Shown here: piece by piece, positions 39,572-50,520 of the stretch | Layout of the letters: each line of letters begins with the position of its first letter | Position numbering within the stretch: the first letter of the stretch is position 1 | NCBI GenBank assembly: GCA_965153455.1 | Contig: OZ234494.1 | Coordinates: 9,238,001-9,302,000 of the forward strand | Direction of reading: 5' to 3' | Source: Sphagnum compactum | Taxonomy: Eukaryota; Bryophyta; Sphagnopsida; Sphagnales | DNA length: 64,000 nt | The notes under the pieces: model-generated | Told to the model about the DNA's origin: nothing | The model's input: the letters and a program-made list of their open reading frames with translations, nothing else | Database searches by the model: none | Position numbers and translations under genes: made by a program

Positions 39572-39998
39572 TTATCTCTTTGCTGTATGCGATTTCGCCC
39601 CCCATTTTGTGTTTTTTTAATCTCAGCTTGGTTTCTGCATGATTTTAGCTCTCTACTCCTTCTCTATCTCAACCTGGGGAGCAATTTCTTTGGGCCAAAG
39701 TCAGTTGCACTTCTCTGTGAACATTATGTAAGTGCATACTGGAAGGAGAAAATCCCAACTAATGCTTGGAGATTTGATCATCTTATTTTCAGCTTTCAGA
39801 AAAAGAGTTTTAGTACTTCGGGTTTTTCTTAGCCCTACATTTGCTTCACTATTGTTGAAAAATTCAGTACAAATTTGCTACAGATAATGAGATATTATTG
39901 TAGGTGAAAGGGTTATCTCTCAAGTACAAAAGTTGGTTTGGAGTACTGATAACTTCCCATCTCTTGTGGTTATATACATCATACACATTTCCAAGTGC
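39572..39998. terminator. Convergent 3' spacer between GT64 and F-box/PP2 genes
   Basis: The 427 bp between the two facing stop codons must hold both 3' UTRs and polyadenylation signals. The + strand has AT-rich stretches but no single canonical AATAAA that I can assign with confidence. Confidence 0.4.
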
Positions 39999-40994
39999 CT
40001 AGAAGACTCCAGGGTGACCGCGAATCTTGCTCAAATCTAAGTCGCAAAGACTGGGTTGGATGTTCTCCTTGCAATCAGAGGGCCTCAGTGTCAGACAATC
40101 AACAAACAGGCCCCCCTTCCAGTAAGTGCAGTCTGTCTCCCTTATAGCATACATCACATCAACTTGTTTCACTGTGGATGTGCTCCCCTTGACAGTGATC
40201 TCCCCAACTTCAAACTCAAACCATTCCTGAAACCCACCACTGGGAACCTGTGACAAGCTTAGCTGTCTTTCCACAGCTTCACCATCACCAATGGAGATGC
40301 AAAATGTTAATGGCAGTTTCCATGAGAGGAAGTAAAAACGCCCCCCTTGAGGGTTGGCAACGCGCAGCCGCCAGACTGCTGTGTAAGAACTTGGTGGTAA
40401 AGAACAGCTCCACGTCCCATTGATTTCCAACCAGCATACTGCCAGCAAATGAGCAATCTGGACAAAGGAAGCAAAACCCAACTTCTTGATCAGAACTACC
40501 TCTCCTTGTTCACCTCCTGCCTCAGAACTACATTCTTGCCATGGTGATTACAAAATGGGCGAAGCTGCTGTACAATTGCAATTGCAGATAAAAGACAGGA
40601 AGAAGAGTAGTACTACCTTGCCAAAGCAAGAGCTTCGAGATTGCTCCCAACGCCAAAATCTAGTGTCTTGGCCCCCAGCTACATTCATGGCTGCCACTGA
40701 GAGCACTCTGCAGACTCCCCTTGTGCGTCGCAGTAAGACATACTTCTGCAAACCCTGATCTAAGAATACACCGTTGGCCATGGTCATCACAATGTCCTTC
40801 TTCTTACTTCCGCTGGTGGGCCAGGTCTTCAAGGTGGTTTTGTAGTCAGAGGGAAGAAAATTCTCCCAAACTGCGTCAGACTCTATTGCTCTTTTGAAGG
40901 CTGAGCACACTCTCGTTAGTCGAGCGGCATCAATTGGTGTTGTGCGAGAAATGATTGTGGCTATGCAACCCTCTGGCAAATCTGCCAGATTCAT
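39999..40994 (-). CDS. F-box protein with phloem protein 2 (PP2) lectin domain
   Basis: Two exons (40994-40617 and 40457-39999) join in phase 0 to give 278 aa. The N-terminus is an F-box (LADLPEGCIATIISRTTP, then RLTRVCSAFKRAIESDAVW), which binds SKP1 in SCF ubiquitin ligases. The rest is a PP2 domain starting around YVLLRRTRGVCRVLSV. It includes FWRWEQSRSSCFGK joined to IAHLLAVCWLEINGTW, then YTAVWRLRV and GGFQEWFEFEVGEI. PP2-type F-box proteins are nucleocytoplasmic lectins thought to target glycoproteins. The exon junction lies within the PP2 domain. Length and domain order match the plant PP2-B family as known. The start is the only ATG just before the F-box. No key break is seen. Confidence 0.93.
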
Positions 40995-40999
40995 CTTGC

Positions 41000-42138
41000 C
41001 TGCTTTACTTACTTGTACTTTGGCAAAGTCTGAGAATGGCGCGGGCTGCTAGAGCTTCGCATCCACGTTTTGCCCGTTCGTGGTCTGCTTGCCGCCGCCG
41101 CCGCCGCTACATCCAGTCATACTCTTTTGTCGTAGCGAAACGCCATATCTTTTGCAAGGCTCGAATGTAGCACACACCTTCACATCTCCTCCTCTCCCCG
41201 TTTGCCGGTTGCGACTTCGGCGTCACAAAACAGGAAAAACCCGAAACCTTCCTTCTTCAGATAATACACATACGACGAGGTTTTCCTCCATCACTCGGGA
41301 TGCGATGTTTACGATACAGGATCGACATCCTTCCTTTGTCGCCGATTTGTGAACCTGCAACATCATCGACATCGACAGGTGAATGAGTGACAAGCGAACG
41401 ACACGAGGAGACGGGAAAAACGCTCTCCCGACTCCAGACCTTCTGCTATTTTCCTTAAGCTTTAGGTTCCTTGTCACATAGCTTGGAACTTGGGCTGTGG
41501 ATGCTGAATTTGCTGGAAGTGATTCTGCGTTCTGCCACGAGGCTGTACGTAGAAGGAGAAGGAGCGCGGGTATGAAAGTCAAGAGCCAGAGGAAAAGATG
41601 AAATCCGCAGCAGCGATTGTCACATAAACCAGCAAAGCAGATGACTGCGATTTTCTTTAGCAAAAAATAGGTACGGGCAATAAAAAGGTTCACAACAGCA
41701 CACACATACAACACATGAAGAAAATAGAAGCAAGTGAGTTCACTGCTTGTTTGTTGCTGTTTTGTTGTCAGATATCAGAAAGAGCATAGAGCAACAGCAG
41801 TCACGCCTTTACACCACAGACAAAGCGACGTAACTGCGAGTCGCGAATTCCGCGACAGCAAAGAAACCAAATGAAAATAAAAAACAATAACAACAAGATT
41901 TTCAAGACTGTGAAAAACTATCACCAAAAAAAAATCCAAAAATAGCATTCAACAATTTGCCGACAATAGAGAGAAGAAGAGGATTACAAGAATCACAACA
42001 GGGAGAGGTGAGCAAAAGAAAATTCAGCATACATGCATCAAAACAGCGATTCCTCTCGCTGCATGGCCACTTTCTCCATGTCCATTCCCTCCTCCCGTGA
42101 CTAGTACAACAACAACTACTACTACTACTACCACTACT

Positions 42139-42170
<32 letters not shown>

Positions 42171-42600
42171 ATCAGTCCACAAAAAAGGCACCAAAAAGAC
42201 AAAAGGAGGTCAATGAAAATTTTAAAGAAAAACAAAACAAAACAAGAATCCTCAAGAAAGAAAACTTACAGAATCAACAACAGGAGGGATGATCGGAACA
42301 AGCTCCGTGATGAAGAAGAAGAAGAAGAAGAAGATCCTGGATCGACCCACCCGTCCTCCTCTTCTCCTCTCCTTGTGCATACATTCTGAAGCCCGGTGGT
42401 CTTGGAAGGATTTTAGTGTATATTTTTGGGTATGTGGGCTTTTTTTCTCCTTTCTTTGTGGGTTTTCTTTGTTTTTTAATTTTCATAAAAAAAAATTTAA
42501 TTTTAAAAATGTTGTGTGTGTGTGTGTGTGTGTGTGTACATGGAGGGTTGTTTTTCCGGGGCTTTCAGGGTGAACATGGTTTTCTTTTTTCCCTTTTTCT
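41000..42600. promoter_or_regulatory. Upstream region of the F-box/PP2 gene with trinucleotide repeats
   Basis: GC content is higher than in the surrounding intergenic DNA. The region holds an (ACT)n/(ACG)n run at about 42116-42171, a (GAA)n run at about 42312-42333 and a (GT)n run at about 42515-42536. It probably contains the promoter and 5' leader. The 163-codon minus-strand frame at 41223-41714 begins with GTG, not ATG, and is not called. Confidence 0.4.
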
Positions 42601-44460
42601 TTGGCGAAACTTCGTCAAATTTCGACCTGAAAAATATGATTTCGACCTATGCAATGGATTTTCCATGAAGAAAACAAGCCCCAAATTCACTAGATTTGGA
42701 AGAATTTTTTTCAATTTGTCAGGATTTTTATGATAAGTTTCAAGAGGTGGCCCAGAATTTAGAGGTATTTTGTTTTTGTTTTTTTTAATTTTCATATTTA
42801 GTATGTAGCCAAATTTGGCTAAATCATCTTATGGATGTTCGTCACTTCAGCAACATCACAAAATTGAGGGAAAAAAAAAAAAAAAAAAAAAACCACCAAG
42901 CATGGAGGAGCATGGGGCATATAGCATAGGTATTTATAAACAGGGTTTTTTTTTAAAAAAAATTCTCAAATATGTCCCCTGGCCAGGATCCTCAGCATTA
43001 ACCGCCATACCTGAAATGAGGAGACTTCCCCTTAGCAAAAAACCAATGTTGTGCGTGTAAATGTCAATAGCTGTATATATGGTGTGTAAATCTTGTGTAA
43101 GTGTAAATTGATTTACATGTCCAAACTTTTTACACATGAATAATGTAAATATTTTTCAATTATATTTATACAATATCATGTAATTGTTTTGGGACATGTA
43201 CGTGTATATATTGTATATCTTTAATAACTATACCTAGTTGCAATCCATATTAATTTATTGTGAGTACATCCAAATGTGGGTGCATCCCAAAGCTCAATGT
43301 TTTTTTGGGGGGCAATGTATCACTTTTATTGGCCTTTCACCAAAAAAAGTCTTGATACTTTTAATACTCCCAAAATAAAAGCATTTTCTAACAATGTGAG
43401 ACTAAGTTAGTGTTCCCCTTGAATCACCTATATATAATTCAAGCTCAAACTTTTGGATATGAGACAAATTATGATCCTATCTTAAGGAATATCTTGGATG
43501 CACATTTTTTAATGCATTTTGTCTCATCTCATTGTTGGAGTAAAACTTCTATTCCTAACTTTGTTCATCATCATTTTTGGCTTAAGACTTTACAAGAGCT
43601 TAGTATTTATTATGATTCATATTAAGTAATTTTAAAAGTTTAAATTTAAATTTTTTTTGGCAATGGGTCACTTCGATTGGCTTATTGCCAAAAACATTCT
43701 AACCCAAACCCCTCCCCCCAAAAAAGAAATGGCACAATTTTACACAATTTTACATATGTGCATACAATCATATAAATGTAATTGTCTTATTTTTACACAA
43801 CATAAAATATATTTACACAATTTTACACTTACATTTAGTGTAAATAAGTTTCATTGTGACATTTACACTAGCAAAACATGAACATGTTAGTTGTAAAAGT
43901 AAGGCACTAGGGTGTGGGACATTTCTCGCAATAGGGAGCCTATGATGAGGTGATGTGAGCAAGAGGCACCTTATGCACAAAAGAGGTATCTTACACTTGC
44001 CAAAAGGGTGTGAGAAGCATAAGGTTTTTTTTAGCATGCATTATTAATGTGTATAAAGGTGCCTTCCAAATACACTAGGAATTTTCTCCAAGTGCTTTTA
44101 CAGAAATAATAGTGCAACATCAACAGTTTTATTCCATATTGAAAAGTAGATCTAAGTGCAAACCACTATGGGGACTACAGAGAATATATCCCTTCTTCAT
44201 CTAGAACTCTCTCTTTTTTGGGTTGAAACACAACTTTCAAAAACAGTATTAGTGCGTCAAAATGCAAAAAAATCGTCCTCCCCTAGCCTTAAAGTGGGCC
44301 CTTGTCAAGCCTCAAATGAAAACCTTGCTTTCTATTGGTACTTATTGGCAAACAATGGTTTTCATGTGGGCCTTTCTGCCTCTTTTAGTCCCAATGGACA
44401 GGTCCTCTTGGGTCTATCTCAACTAACAGTTTGTTCAAATCCCATTTTGTAAATATGCAT
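42601..44460. other. Intergenic DNA with decayed repeats
   Basis: A poly-A run lies at about 42870-42891. Related direct phrases (GGCAATG.(G/A)TCAC.T..ATTGGC) occur at about 43311 and 43659. Several GTGTAAAT/ATTTACAC motifs face each other at about 43055-43130 and 43735-43875, suggesting a decayed inverted-repeat element. No target duplication could be fixed. Confidence 0.4.
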
Positions 44461-44468
44461 TGCCCATT

Positions 44469-45279
44469 AAAGTTATCCGTGAAGTCATGCGATTATGGAC
44501 CGAGAATGGCCAGTTTGAATGGCCAGTTTCAGCATAATAGGGCATCAAATTCATAACTGAGATTGAAACAGCCAGTTTCGGCATAATTGGGCATCAAATG
44601 TTTAACTGGGAATGAAATTTTACAAAACGAAATAACTGGAACTGCAATTACTTTTTCCACCAATTTTGGTGGTAAACTGAGTTTCATCCTCTCTTTCATT
44701 TTTCCTGACCACTTCCACTGCTGCTATATATTTTTTCACTGCTCCTACCTGTACAACTACTATAATTACTTCGAACCTTCTGCTAAATGCTAAATTTCAG
44801 CATTTCATACTAAGGCCCCCTTTACACTTAGGAGTCAGGCCCAATGTTCAACCCAAATCCAGCATTCCTATTGGTGCAAAAGTTGAAATCAGTCCCAAGG
44901 GCTTTACAGTAGGAGTCAATGCTGACATTAAAAAAAAAACTTTTCAATTTGCCCCAAGTTACTAATAAAATGCTGAACATTATGGCCTTGTATTGACCCC
45001 AAGCCTGAAAAAAGGATACCATCAAATTTGGGAGGCCAATTTGCAACCCTTGGGGCCAATGTTGCAGCATTTATTAATATCGTGACATCAATGTTCTAGC
45101 ATTTATCAGTAACTTGTCAATTTGCAACCCCAAAAATGCTCAAAGTTGGCTCCAAGTTTTTTTGGCCCTGACTCCTAGTGTAAGCGGGCCTAAGATTTTA
45201 ATACAATTTCCTTACTTTGCGGATACCACTGAAGAGGGAGATAGCGGGTGAAAGAGAGGGTGACTTCATGGATAACTTT
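44469..45279. mobile_element. TIR element family A, copy 2, interrupted by a nested MITE
   Basis: It has the same ends as copy 1: left AAAGTTATCCGTGAAGTC, right on the minus strand AAAGTTATCCATGAAGTC. The trinucleotide ATT flanks both sides (44466-44468 and 45280-45282). An internal block with CCAGTTTCAGCATAATAGGG is duplicated. A second element (44814-45190) has inserted near the right third and splits the shared CATTTCATAC / TTTCCTTACTTTGCGG region seen intact in copy 1. Confidence 0.82.
44814..45190. mobile_element. Nested MITE, PIF/Harbinger (Tourist)-like, TAA duplication
   Basis: The left end is GGCCCCCTTTACACTTAGGA and the right end on the minus strand is GGCCCGCTTACACTAGGAGT; both continue as GTCAGGxCCAA. 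TAA flanks each side (44811-44813 and 45191-45193). A GGCC-starting TIR with a TAA/TTA duplication is the Tourist/Harbinger signature. The 377-bp interior is non-coding, with repeated CAACCC and ATTTATTA phrases. It sits inside family A copy 2, so it is the younger insertion. Confidence 0.88.
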
Positions 45280-45739
45280 ATTGTGCAAATCATATAACCA
45301 TTACATTATGGAATGTGTCAGGTACAGGTCATTGTGCCCATATTGCTGCCTATTTGAAAATTTTGGCTTGTTGTACAGGGCTCGCCCAAATTCCTCACAA
45401 GCACCTTACACAGGCGGTGCCTTCTCTCAAATGAATCTCAGCCATCCATCTATGAAAGTGAAATTCTACTAGTCCTTTATTTTAGGCGAGGACCTAGAAT
45501 GGGGCTGTCTGAAAATGTGGATCGTGTGTAAGGCTTGAGTGAATTAGCAGCCACCAATGCACCAGTTGCGGATGAGCCCGTTGAGGCCGTTTTCCGGATG
45601 AACGAAAATCCCATCCTCCCTGCCCGGATTTTTTATTTTTTTCCACCTCTTCTCTACCCCAAAATTTTCCCCCGTCCTACCTACCACCTACCTCCCCCCT
45701 CCTACCTACCACCTACCAACCCTTCCCCCCTCACTCCAT

Positions 45740-46050
45740 CGCCAGAGCTCCTGGCTCCAGAGACGTTGAGCGGGAGCGAGCTTGGAGCTTGGAGCCAGCT
45801 TGGAGCGGGAACGAGCTTGGAGCTTGGAACGAGCTTGGAGCTTGGAGCGGCTGGAGCCGGACCCACGCAGGACCCAGGTAAACATTTTTTTAAAATTACA
45901 ATGTTCATTTTTTTTACCCAGGTAAGCGTTTTGCTGCAACGCAAGCTCCGGAGCTTGCTGAAGCGTTGCAGCAAGCTCCAAGCTCCGGAGCTTGCCGCAG
46001 CGCTGCAGCAAGCTCCGGAGCTTCGGAGCTTCTCCGGAGCTTGCTTGCTT
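45740..46050. repeat. AGCTTGGAGC / AGCTCCGGAGCT palindromic arrays
   Basis: Two dense blocks of short overlapping repeats occur. AGCTTGGAGC and variants fill 45775-45855. Palindromes around CTCCGGAG, with GCTGCAACGC or GCGTTGCAGC between them, fill about 45930-46045. A related set (AAAGCTCAAAGCTGCAACG) lies at 47700-47785, just ahead of the zinc-finger gene. Open frames through the block on both strands are a product of the repeat. Confidence 0.85.
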
Positions 46051-46278
46051 CTGTATTGACAAAACAAAGAGATGAAATAAACTTCCTTTCCATGAGAGGT
46101 TACATGGTCATGCATGGGCTGTTATTAATAACACAAGTTGCTATAATTCAGATTGACTTGTTTTCTAGCATAAGGTTCAATGTTTTTGGCAGCAGAAAGT
46201 TGATGCTCAGGATGCCTGCTTGGTTCCCCATGTTGCAGAGCTGTTGTATTCTTCCACTTGTCTGCTGCATCAAAAATT

Positions 46279-46540
46279 TTATTTATTTTTTACTTTGGGC
46301 ATGAAGTGACTAAAGAAGCACTCAATCTCTGGTTGGGAGGGAGTTTGATTAGTTACTTCACCAAAGTTCTTCAAAAGCTTGACTCTATTTTGAGCAATTG
46401 ATGATACAAAAGGTCTCCTTGGATCAGGCCTCTGCTTTGGTACTTTGGCAGGTCTTCCATCAGTACTATCAGCAGCCACAATTTCACTTGAACTATCTTG
46501 TTTTGTCTTGCAGAAGTCTCCTCTTTTTCCTGTTTGCTTG
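46279..46540 (-). pseudogene. Exon-like minus-strand segment of unknown family
   Basis: Reading leftwards after a CTTCTGCAAG acceptor-like site, about 87 codons run to TAA at 46279. The composition is ordinary protein (DGRPAKVPKQRPDPRRPF, SIAQNRVKLLKNFGE). Further minus-strand pieces upstream look exonic: NFWKQWEDSVTMLADTQ near 46650-46600, KHDKDESHPHFINVNHKD near 46820-46770, and TIKEWGTPRGRKMTKVTV near 47360-47300. The last two also resemble each other at DNA level around a shared TGTTTGTT.TGGTT phrase. Stops separate them. They could be a captured, decayed host gene. The family is not recognised. Confidence 0.3.
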
Positions 46541-47896
46541 CTTATGTTCTGATGCATTGAAATGTTTTTATTTATCTATGATGCTTGAGTGTCAGCCAAC
46601 ATTGTGACTGAGTCTTCCCATTGCTTCCAGAAATTCATCAGAAACTCAGGGACACAACATCTTGTAAAACTGTTTACCCAAATGTAGTAGATTATTTATA
46701 CTTATCTACACCCACCATGGGGTGCTGAAGAAGTCAGTGGAACTAATGGCAGCTAGTCACAGCCATTCATGACCAAGACATCTTTGTGATTGACATTAAT
46801 AAAGTGAGGATGTGACTCATCCTTGTCATGTTTGTTCTGGTTTTGCAGGAACTGAAACAATGCTTAGCTTACAATGTTTCTCTGAACAGTTCTCTGTAAT
46901 TTCATAGATATGTTGCATCTGAATCTCTCACATAGTCATCTCTCATTTCTTTCAGGTTGACTTGATTTGTAAGTATAATGTCCTCAATTCTTCTGAACAT
47001 ATCTAAATTTCATTCCAAGAGTGTTCTGCATAATTAGTTTGAAACCTTTCTCCTCATCTAAACATCCTTACAAAGCTTTCAGCATTGTCTGTCTCTTCTC
47101 TTCATCTCTTCTTGTTTGTTTTTTTTTTTTTTTGCTGCAGATCATTATATGCTATTTTACACCCAATCTTGAGAGCTATGAACAGATTGGGGGAGAAACT
47201 GCAGCTAGTCCCTGTGATTCATGATAGAGGTGATGGTCTGAAACTTTGTGAGTGACACAACCATATTCATTCTCGATATGTTTGTTTTGGTTCACAACAG
47301 TTACCTTTGTCATTTTTCTTCCTCTTGGTGTTCCCCATTCCTTTATGGTTTCCATTGTGATTTTTGTCTGTTTCATGTCATCATGGTTGAGTCTTACCAT
47401 TACTGCCAGAGTAATGCCATAAACTTAGTATGTTGACTAATGTCTGGCATTGGCCTTCACCTACAGCTGGGAGCTGATGAATTCTGTGGGGATGTTATGA
47501 TAACTGGTTACTACCATATTGTTACTGTTGAAATTCACCAAATGTGTGATATTGCCATCGTGTTCACAATGCTCCTCAGTTTCTTTCTATGTTTTTAGCA
47601 TTTGGGTCTCCCCTTTTTCCTATTTACTGTTGCATCTGAAAACTCTCCAACATTATCATTTGGGTCTTTTGTTTAGGGTTGGAGGTTTAAACCCTAAACC
47701 CTCAAAGCTCAAAGCTGCAACGTTTAAAGCTCCGAGCTCAAAGCTGCAATTTTCTAAAGCTCAAAGTTGCAACGCTTTTTTTTCTTTTTTCTTGTTGCTA
47801 GTGGCGATTTATTTTTTTTGCTTTGTTGTTGCTTGTGCTTTTGTTCATTAGAATTAACAATTGGTAATAACTACTGGTTTAGGGTTGGAGGTTATA

Positions 47897-49480
47897 ATGG
47901 GTAGGAGGAGAGTAAAGAAAAGCGATGCAGCAGATGCGGGAGGTGCCCAGGAAATTGTCACCACATCAGATGCGGGAGGTGCCCAAAAAATTGTCATCAC
48001 ATCAAATGCGGGAGGTGCCCAGGAAATTGTCACCACATCAGATGCGGGAGGTGCCCAGGAAATTGTCACCACATTAGATGCGGGAGGTGCCCAGGAAATT
48101 GTCACCACATCAGATGCGGGAGGTGCCCAGGAAATTGTCACCACATCAGATGCGAGAGGTGCCCAGCAAATTGTCACCACATCAGATGCGGGAGGTGCCC
48201 AGCAAATTGTTGCTAAGGATAATATTGCTGCATTAGATCGGGAAACTGGTGAGCATAATTGTGCTCTATCACAATTGAAACAGAAAGGTAGCATTGGTAT
48301 AGATTACTTTAGAATTCGTGGACATTAGAAGATAGGACATTAGATTAATTACAAATTAATAAAATTGTACAAATTTCTCAAAATTTAATTGCACCTGCAC
48401 CTTCCATTTGTTGGATGGTGCAGGAATTTTTTTGTCAAAATTTTTTTACTCCAATACCTTAGAACAGTTCATGTTTATAGAAGTAATATGTAATTTTGTG
48501 ATTTGATGTTTTGCAATATCTGCATTTTGTTTATTGAACTTTCTGTTTTTGGGTTTAGGTCCGGAACTGGAAACTGAGCAAGCTTCTCAACCATCTGCAG
48601 TTATTTGTCCACCTAATCTGGCTCGAAAGGATAAGGAATGGACAAAGGTCGGGTCCAAATGGAAGTGCAGAGTCGGCAATTGCACTGTGGCATATTGTGC
48701 AAAATGGCTATTGACCAAGCATCTAAAGGAGGCACATGGTTTGGTGGCAGAAAAGTCCAAACCTGGTAGGCCTTCAACTGCTCCAGGAGGTCCTCGACAT
48801 CAGGACCATGCCAAGATGAACGCTCGCATTTTGGGAAATGCGATGGCTATTCAAAGGAGGAATGACCAGAAAGTTGTTAGTCGTGCTCGTGCCCAAGCAG
48901 AGCGCGAGTGGAATCACCTGGTGGCTGTTGCAAAACAGTGTCCACCACTGCCAAAACCTGCTTTGGTCAGATTAGCCCAAGAACAATTGTTGAAGGTTTT
49001 GGGCCTTAATGCTTGGGGCGTGGGCAGTGTGGCGCCAGATGCAATTGTACGAATGGAGAAGGATGAAGACTTACAGGGGACGATCCGATCCACCCGTTGT
49101 GCATATGCACGAGAATTAAAGACGGCATGGGATGTGAAGAACTAGGAGCGAAAGTCCAGTAAAACGTCTCGGAAAAAACAGCTGGGAGATGTTTTGGATT
49201 TTCATGAATCTAGAATGATTCATGGAAGGTAAGAAACAATAATAAGTAATGTTTATTGTTTTTTTATTGTATTTCATCCAAGGTGTGTTTAGGGTTAATT
49301 TTGTGATTTTTGGGTGTTTACAGGGTGCAGGACCAGACAAAGGCCAAGTTTGTTGCAAATGCAATTCAAGTAGAGATGCAACGCCGGCATTTATACACTG
49401 CTCGTCATGCAGCAAAGGCTGCAAATGCAGCAGCTGCATACCGCGCTAAACACGGGATTGTAGATAGTGATATGTGTTAG
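47897..49480 (+). pseudogene. C2H2 zinc-finger protein gene with 12-aa repeats and one in-frame TAG
   Basis: Three exons (47897-48248, 48559-49228 and 49324-49480) join in perfect phase over 393 codons. The N-terminus MGRRRVKKSD leads into eight 12-residue repeats (DAGGAQEIVTTS). The middle has one C2H2-like finger, C-x4-C-x12-H-x4-H, within KWKCRVGNCTVAYCAKWLL. Next come a basic GRPSTAPGGPRHQDH linker and a long Ala/Arg-rich helical region (NDQKVVSRARAQAEREWNHL). The third exon ends with KHGIVDSDMC. TAG at 49143-49145 is codon 313 and would remove 79 residues. CAG to TAG is the simplest cause. Everything after it stays open and correctly spliced, so the gene broke recently, uses a shorter product, or the base is wrong. 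It lies inside the candidate 9.5-kb element and may be its accessory DNA-binding protein. Confidence 0.72.
47933..48220 (+). repeat. 36-bp coding repeat, eight copies
   Basis: The unit begins GATGCGGGAGGTGCCCAGGA and encodes DAGGAQEIVTTS. Copies are almost identical at DNA level, with substitutions mainly in copies 2, 7 and 8. The unit is a multiple of three, so length changes keep the frame of the zinc-finger gene. Confidence 0.95.
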
Positions 49481-49879
49481 GGTTTCACTTTATATAATTA
49501 ATTAAGTTTTGTAACCCTTTCATTTTTTAGACTACCCAATTTTGAACTTCAGTCCTTTGATATGTTATAGAGAACCAACACTTTTTTTTCAATAGGTTCT
49601 TTAGTAATTTTTCATGCACCCATTTTTGTACATCTTTTATCAATATAATAGTACCTTCTACTCACACTTGTTGATGGGTATATGGTTAATCATATATGTC
49701 TTCTTTGTCATAATTTTTTTAGTACTGGAGATGTAAGAATCAAACCAAAGATCAAAATGAACATTATGCAATACTTATATCTAATATAATACGACTCACA
49801 TCACCTGAAGACTTTTAAAACAATCCACACATTTTAAACATATAATACCTACATCAATTTCTATTATGAACTCCATTTT

Positions 49880-50115
49880 CAAAAATGCAATACCCACATA
49901 TAGGTCCAAAATAGCCATATGCATTTTGCATTCGTTGCAATACCCGCATATAGGTCCCAAAAATTGCTGATAGTCTTCATTCCTTGCAATACCCGCATAT
50001 AGGTCCCATAATAGCCACTGGGTTTTTTAAACATTCCTTGCAATACCCGCATATAGTTCCCATATAACCCCTGGTCTTTTTTCCATCTCTTGCAATACTC
50101 ACATGTAGGTCCCAT
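49880..50115. repeat. GCAATACCCGCATATAGGTCC array, unit about 57 bp
   Basis: About five units each contain GCAATACCCGCATATAGGTC or a close variant followed by CCATAATAGCC-like sequence. The core is the reverse complement of the GGTATTGC core used in the arrays between 52 and 54.7 kb. Confidence 0.85.
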
Positions 50116-50219
50116 AATAGGTGCTGGTTTTTACATTCACTATGAAACTTACATTTTGTAATAAAATTAATTTAGAATAATAATTAATTTTGGGTATATA
50201 AAAAGACATAATTTTGGTA

Positions 50220-50520
50220 CCCAGGCCACTTTTGAAATGACATTACATGCGAGTATTGCATTGAGGGTTTAGGGTCTTCACATATGGTTTCCTTCAATCA
50301 CCTATTATTATTTCAATATGATCTTGCATGTAGGTATTTTATCTAGGCCTTGGTCTTCATTCAAAGGCGCACCCAAACTACATATTGGGTATTTCAAAGC
50401 GACCTTACATGTGGGTATTACATTTAAGGTTGCCCTTTCATTGTAGGTTTTACCTTATTCACTTATAGGTTATTTTCAAATAAACATGAATATGGCTATT
50501 GCATTTAGGGTTAAGGTTTC
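50220..50520. repeat. Diverged GGTATT(G/A)CATTTAGGG units
   Basis: Four loosely spaced units occur about every 80 bp (GAGTATTGCATTGAGGGTTT near 50250, GTAGGTATTTTATCTAGG, GTGGGTATTACATTTAAGG, GGCTATTGCATTTAGGGTTA). They belong to the same family as the tighter arrays at 52-54.7 kb, in the opposite orientation to 49880-50115. Confidence 0.7.

Noticed and set aside
41223-41714. 163-codon minus-strand frame with a hydrophobic N-terminus
   Set aside because: It starts at GTG, has no ATG before the hydrophobic part, and matches no family. It overlaps the upstream region of the F-box/PP2 gene.
43055-43875. Facing GTGTAAATGTCA / TGACATTTACAC motifs as a possible MITE
   Set aside because: Similarity beyond 12 bp is loose and no target duplication could be fixed, so it is mentioned only as decayed repeat.
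45535-46115. Long open frames on both strands (up to 174 codons) in the AGCTTGGAGC block
   Set aside because: The frames exist because the short repeats lack stop codons in several frames, and the predicted peptides are low complexity (SLELGT, KLRSLL).
47854-48294. 146-codon minus-strand frame with WAPPASDVVTI repeats
   Set aside because: It is the antisense shadow of the 36-bp coding repeat of the + strand zinc-finger gene, which has consistent splice sites.
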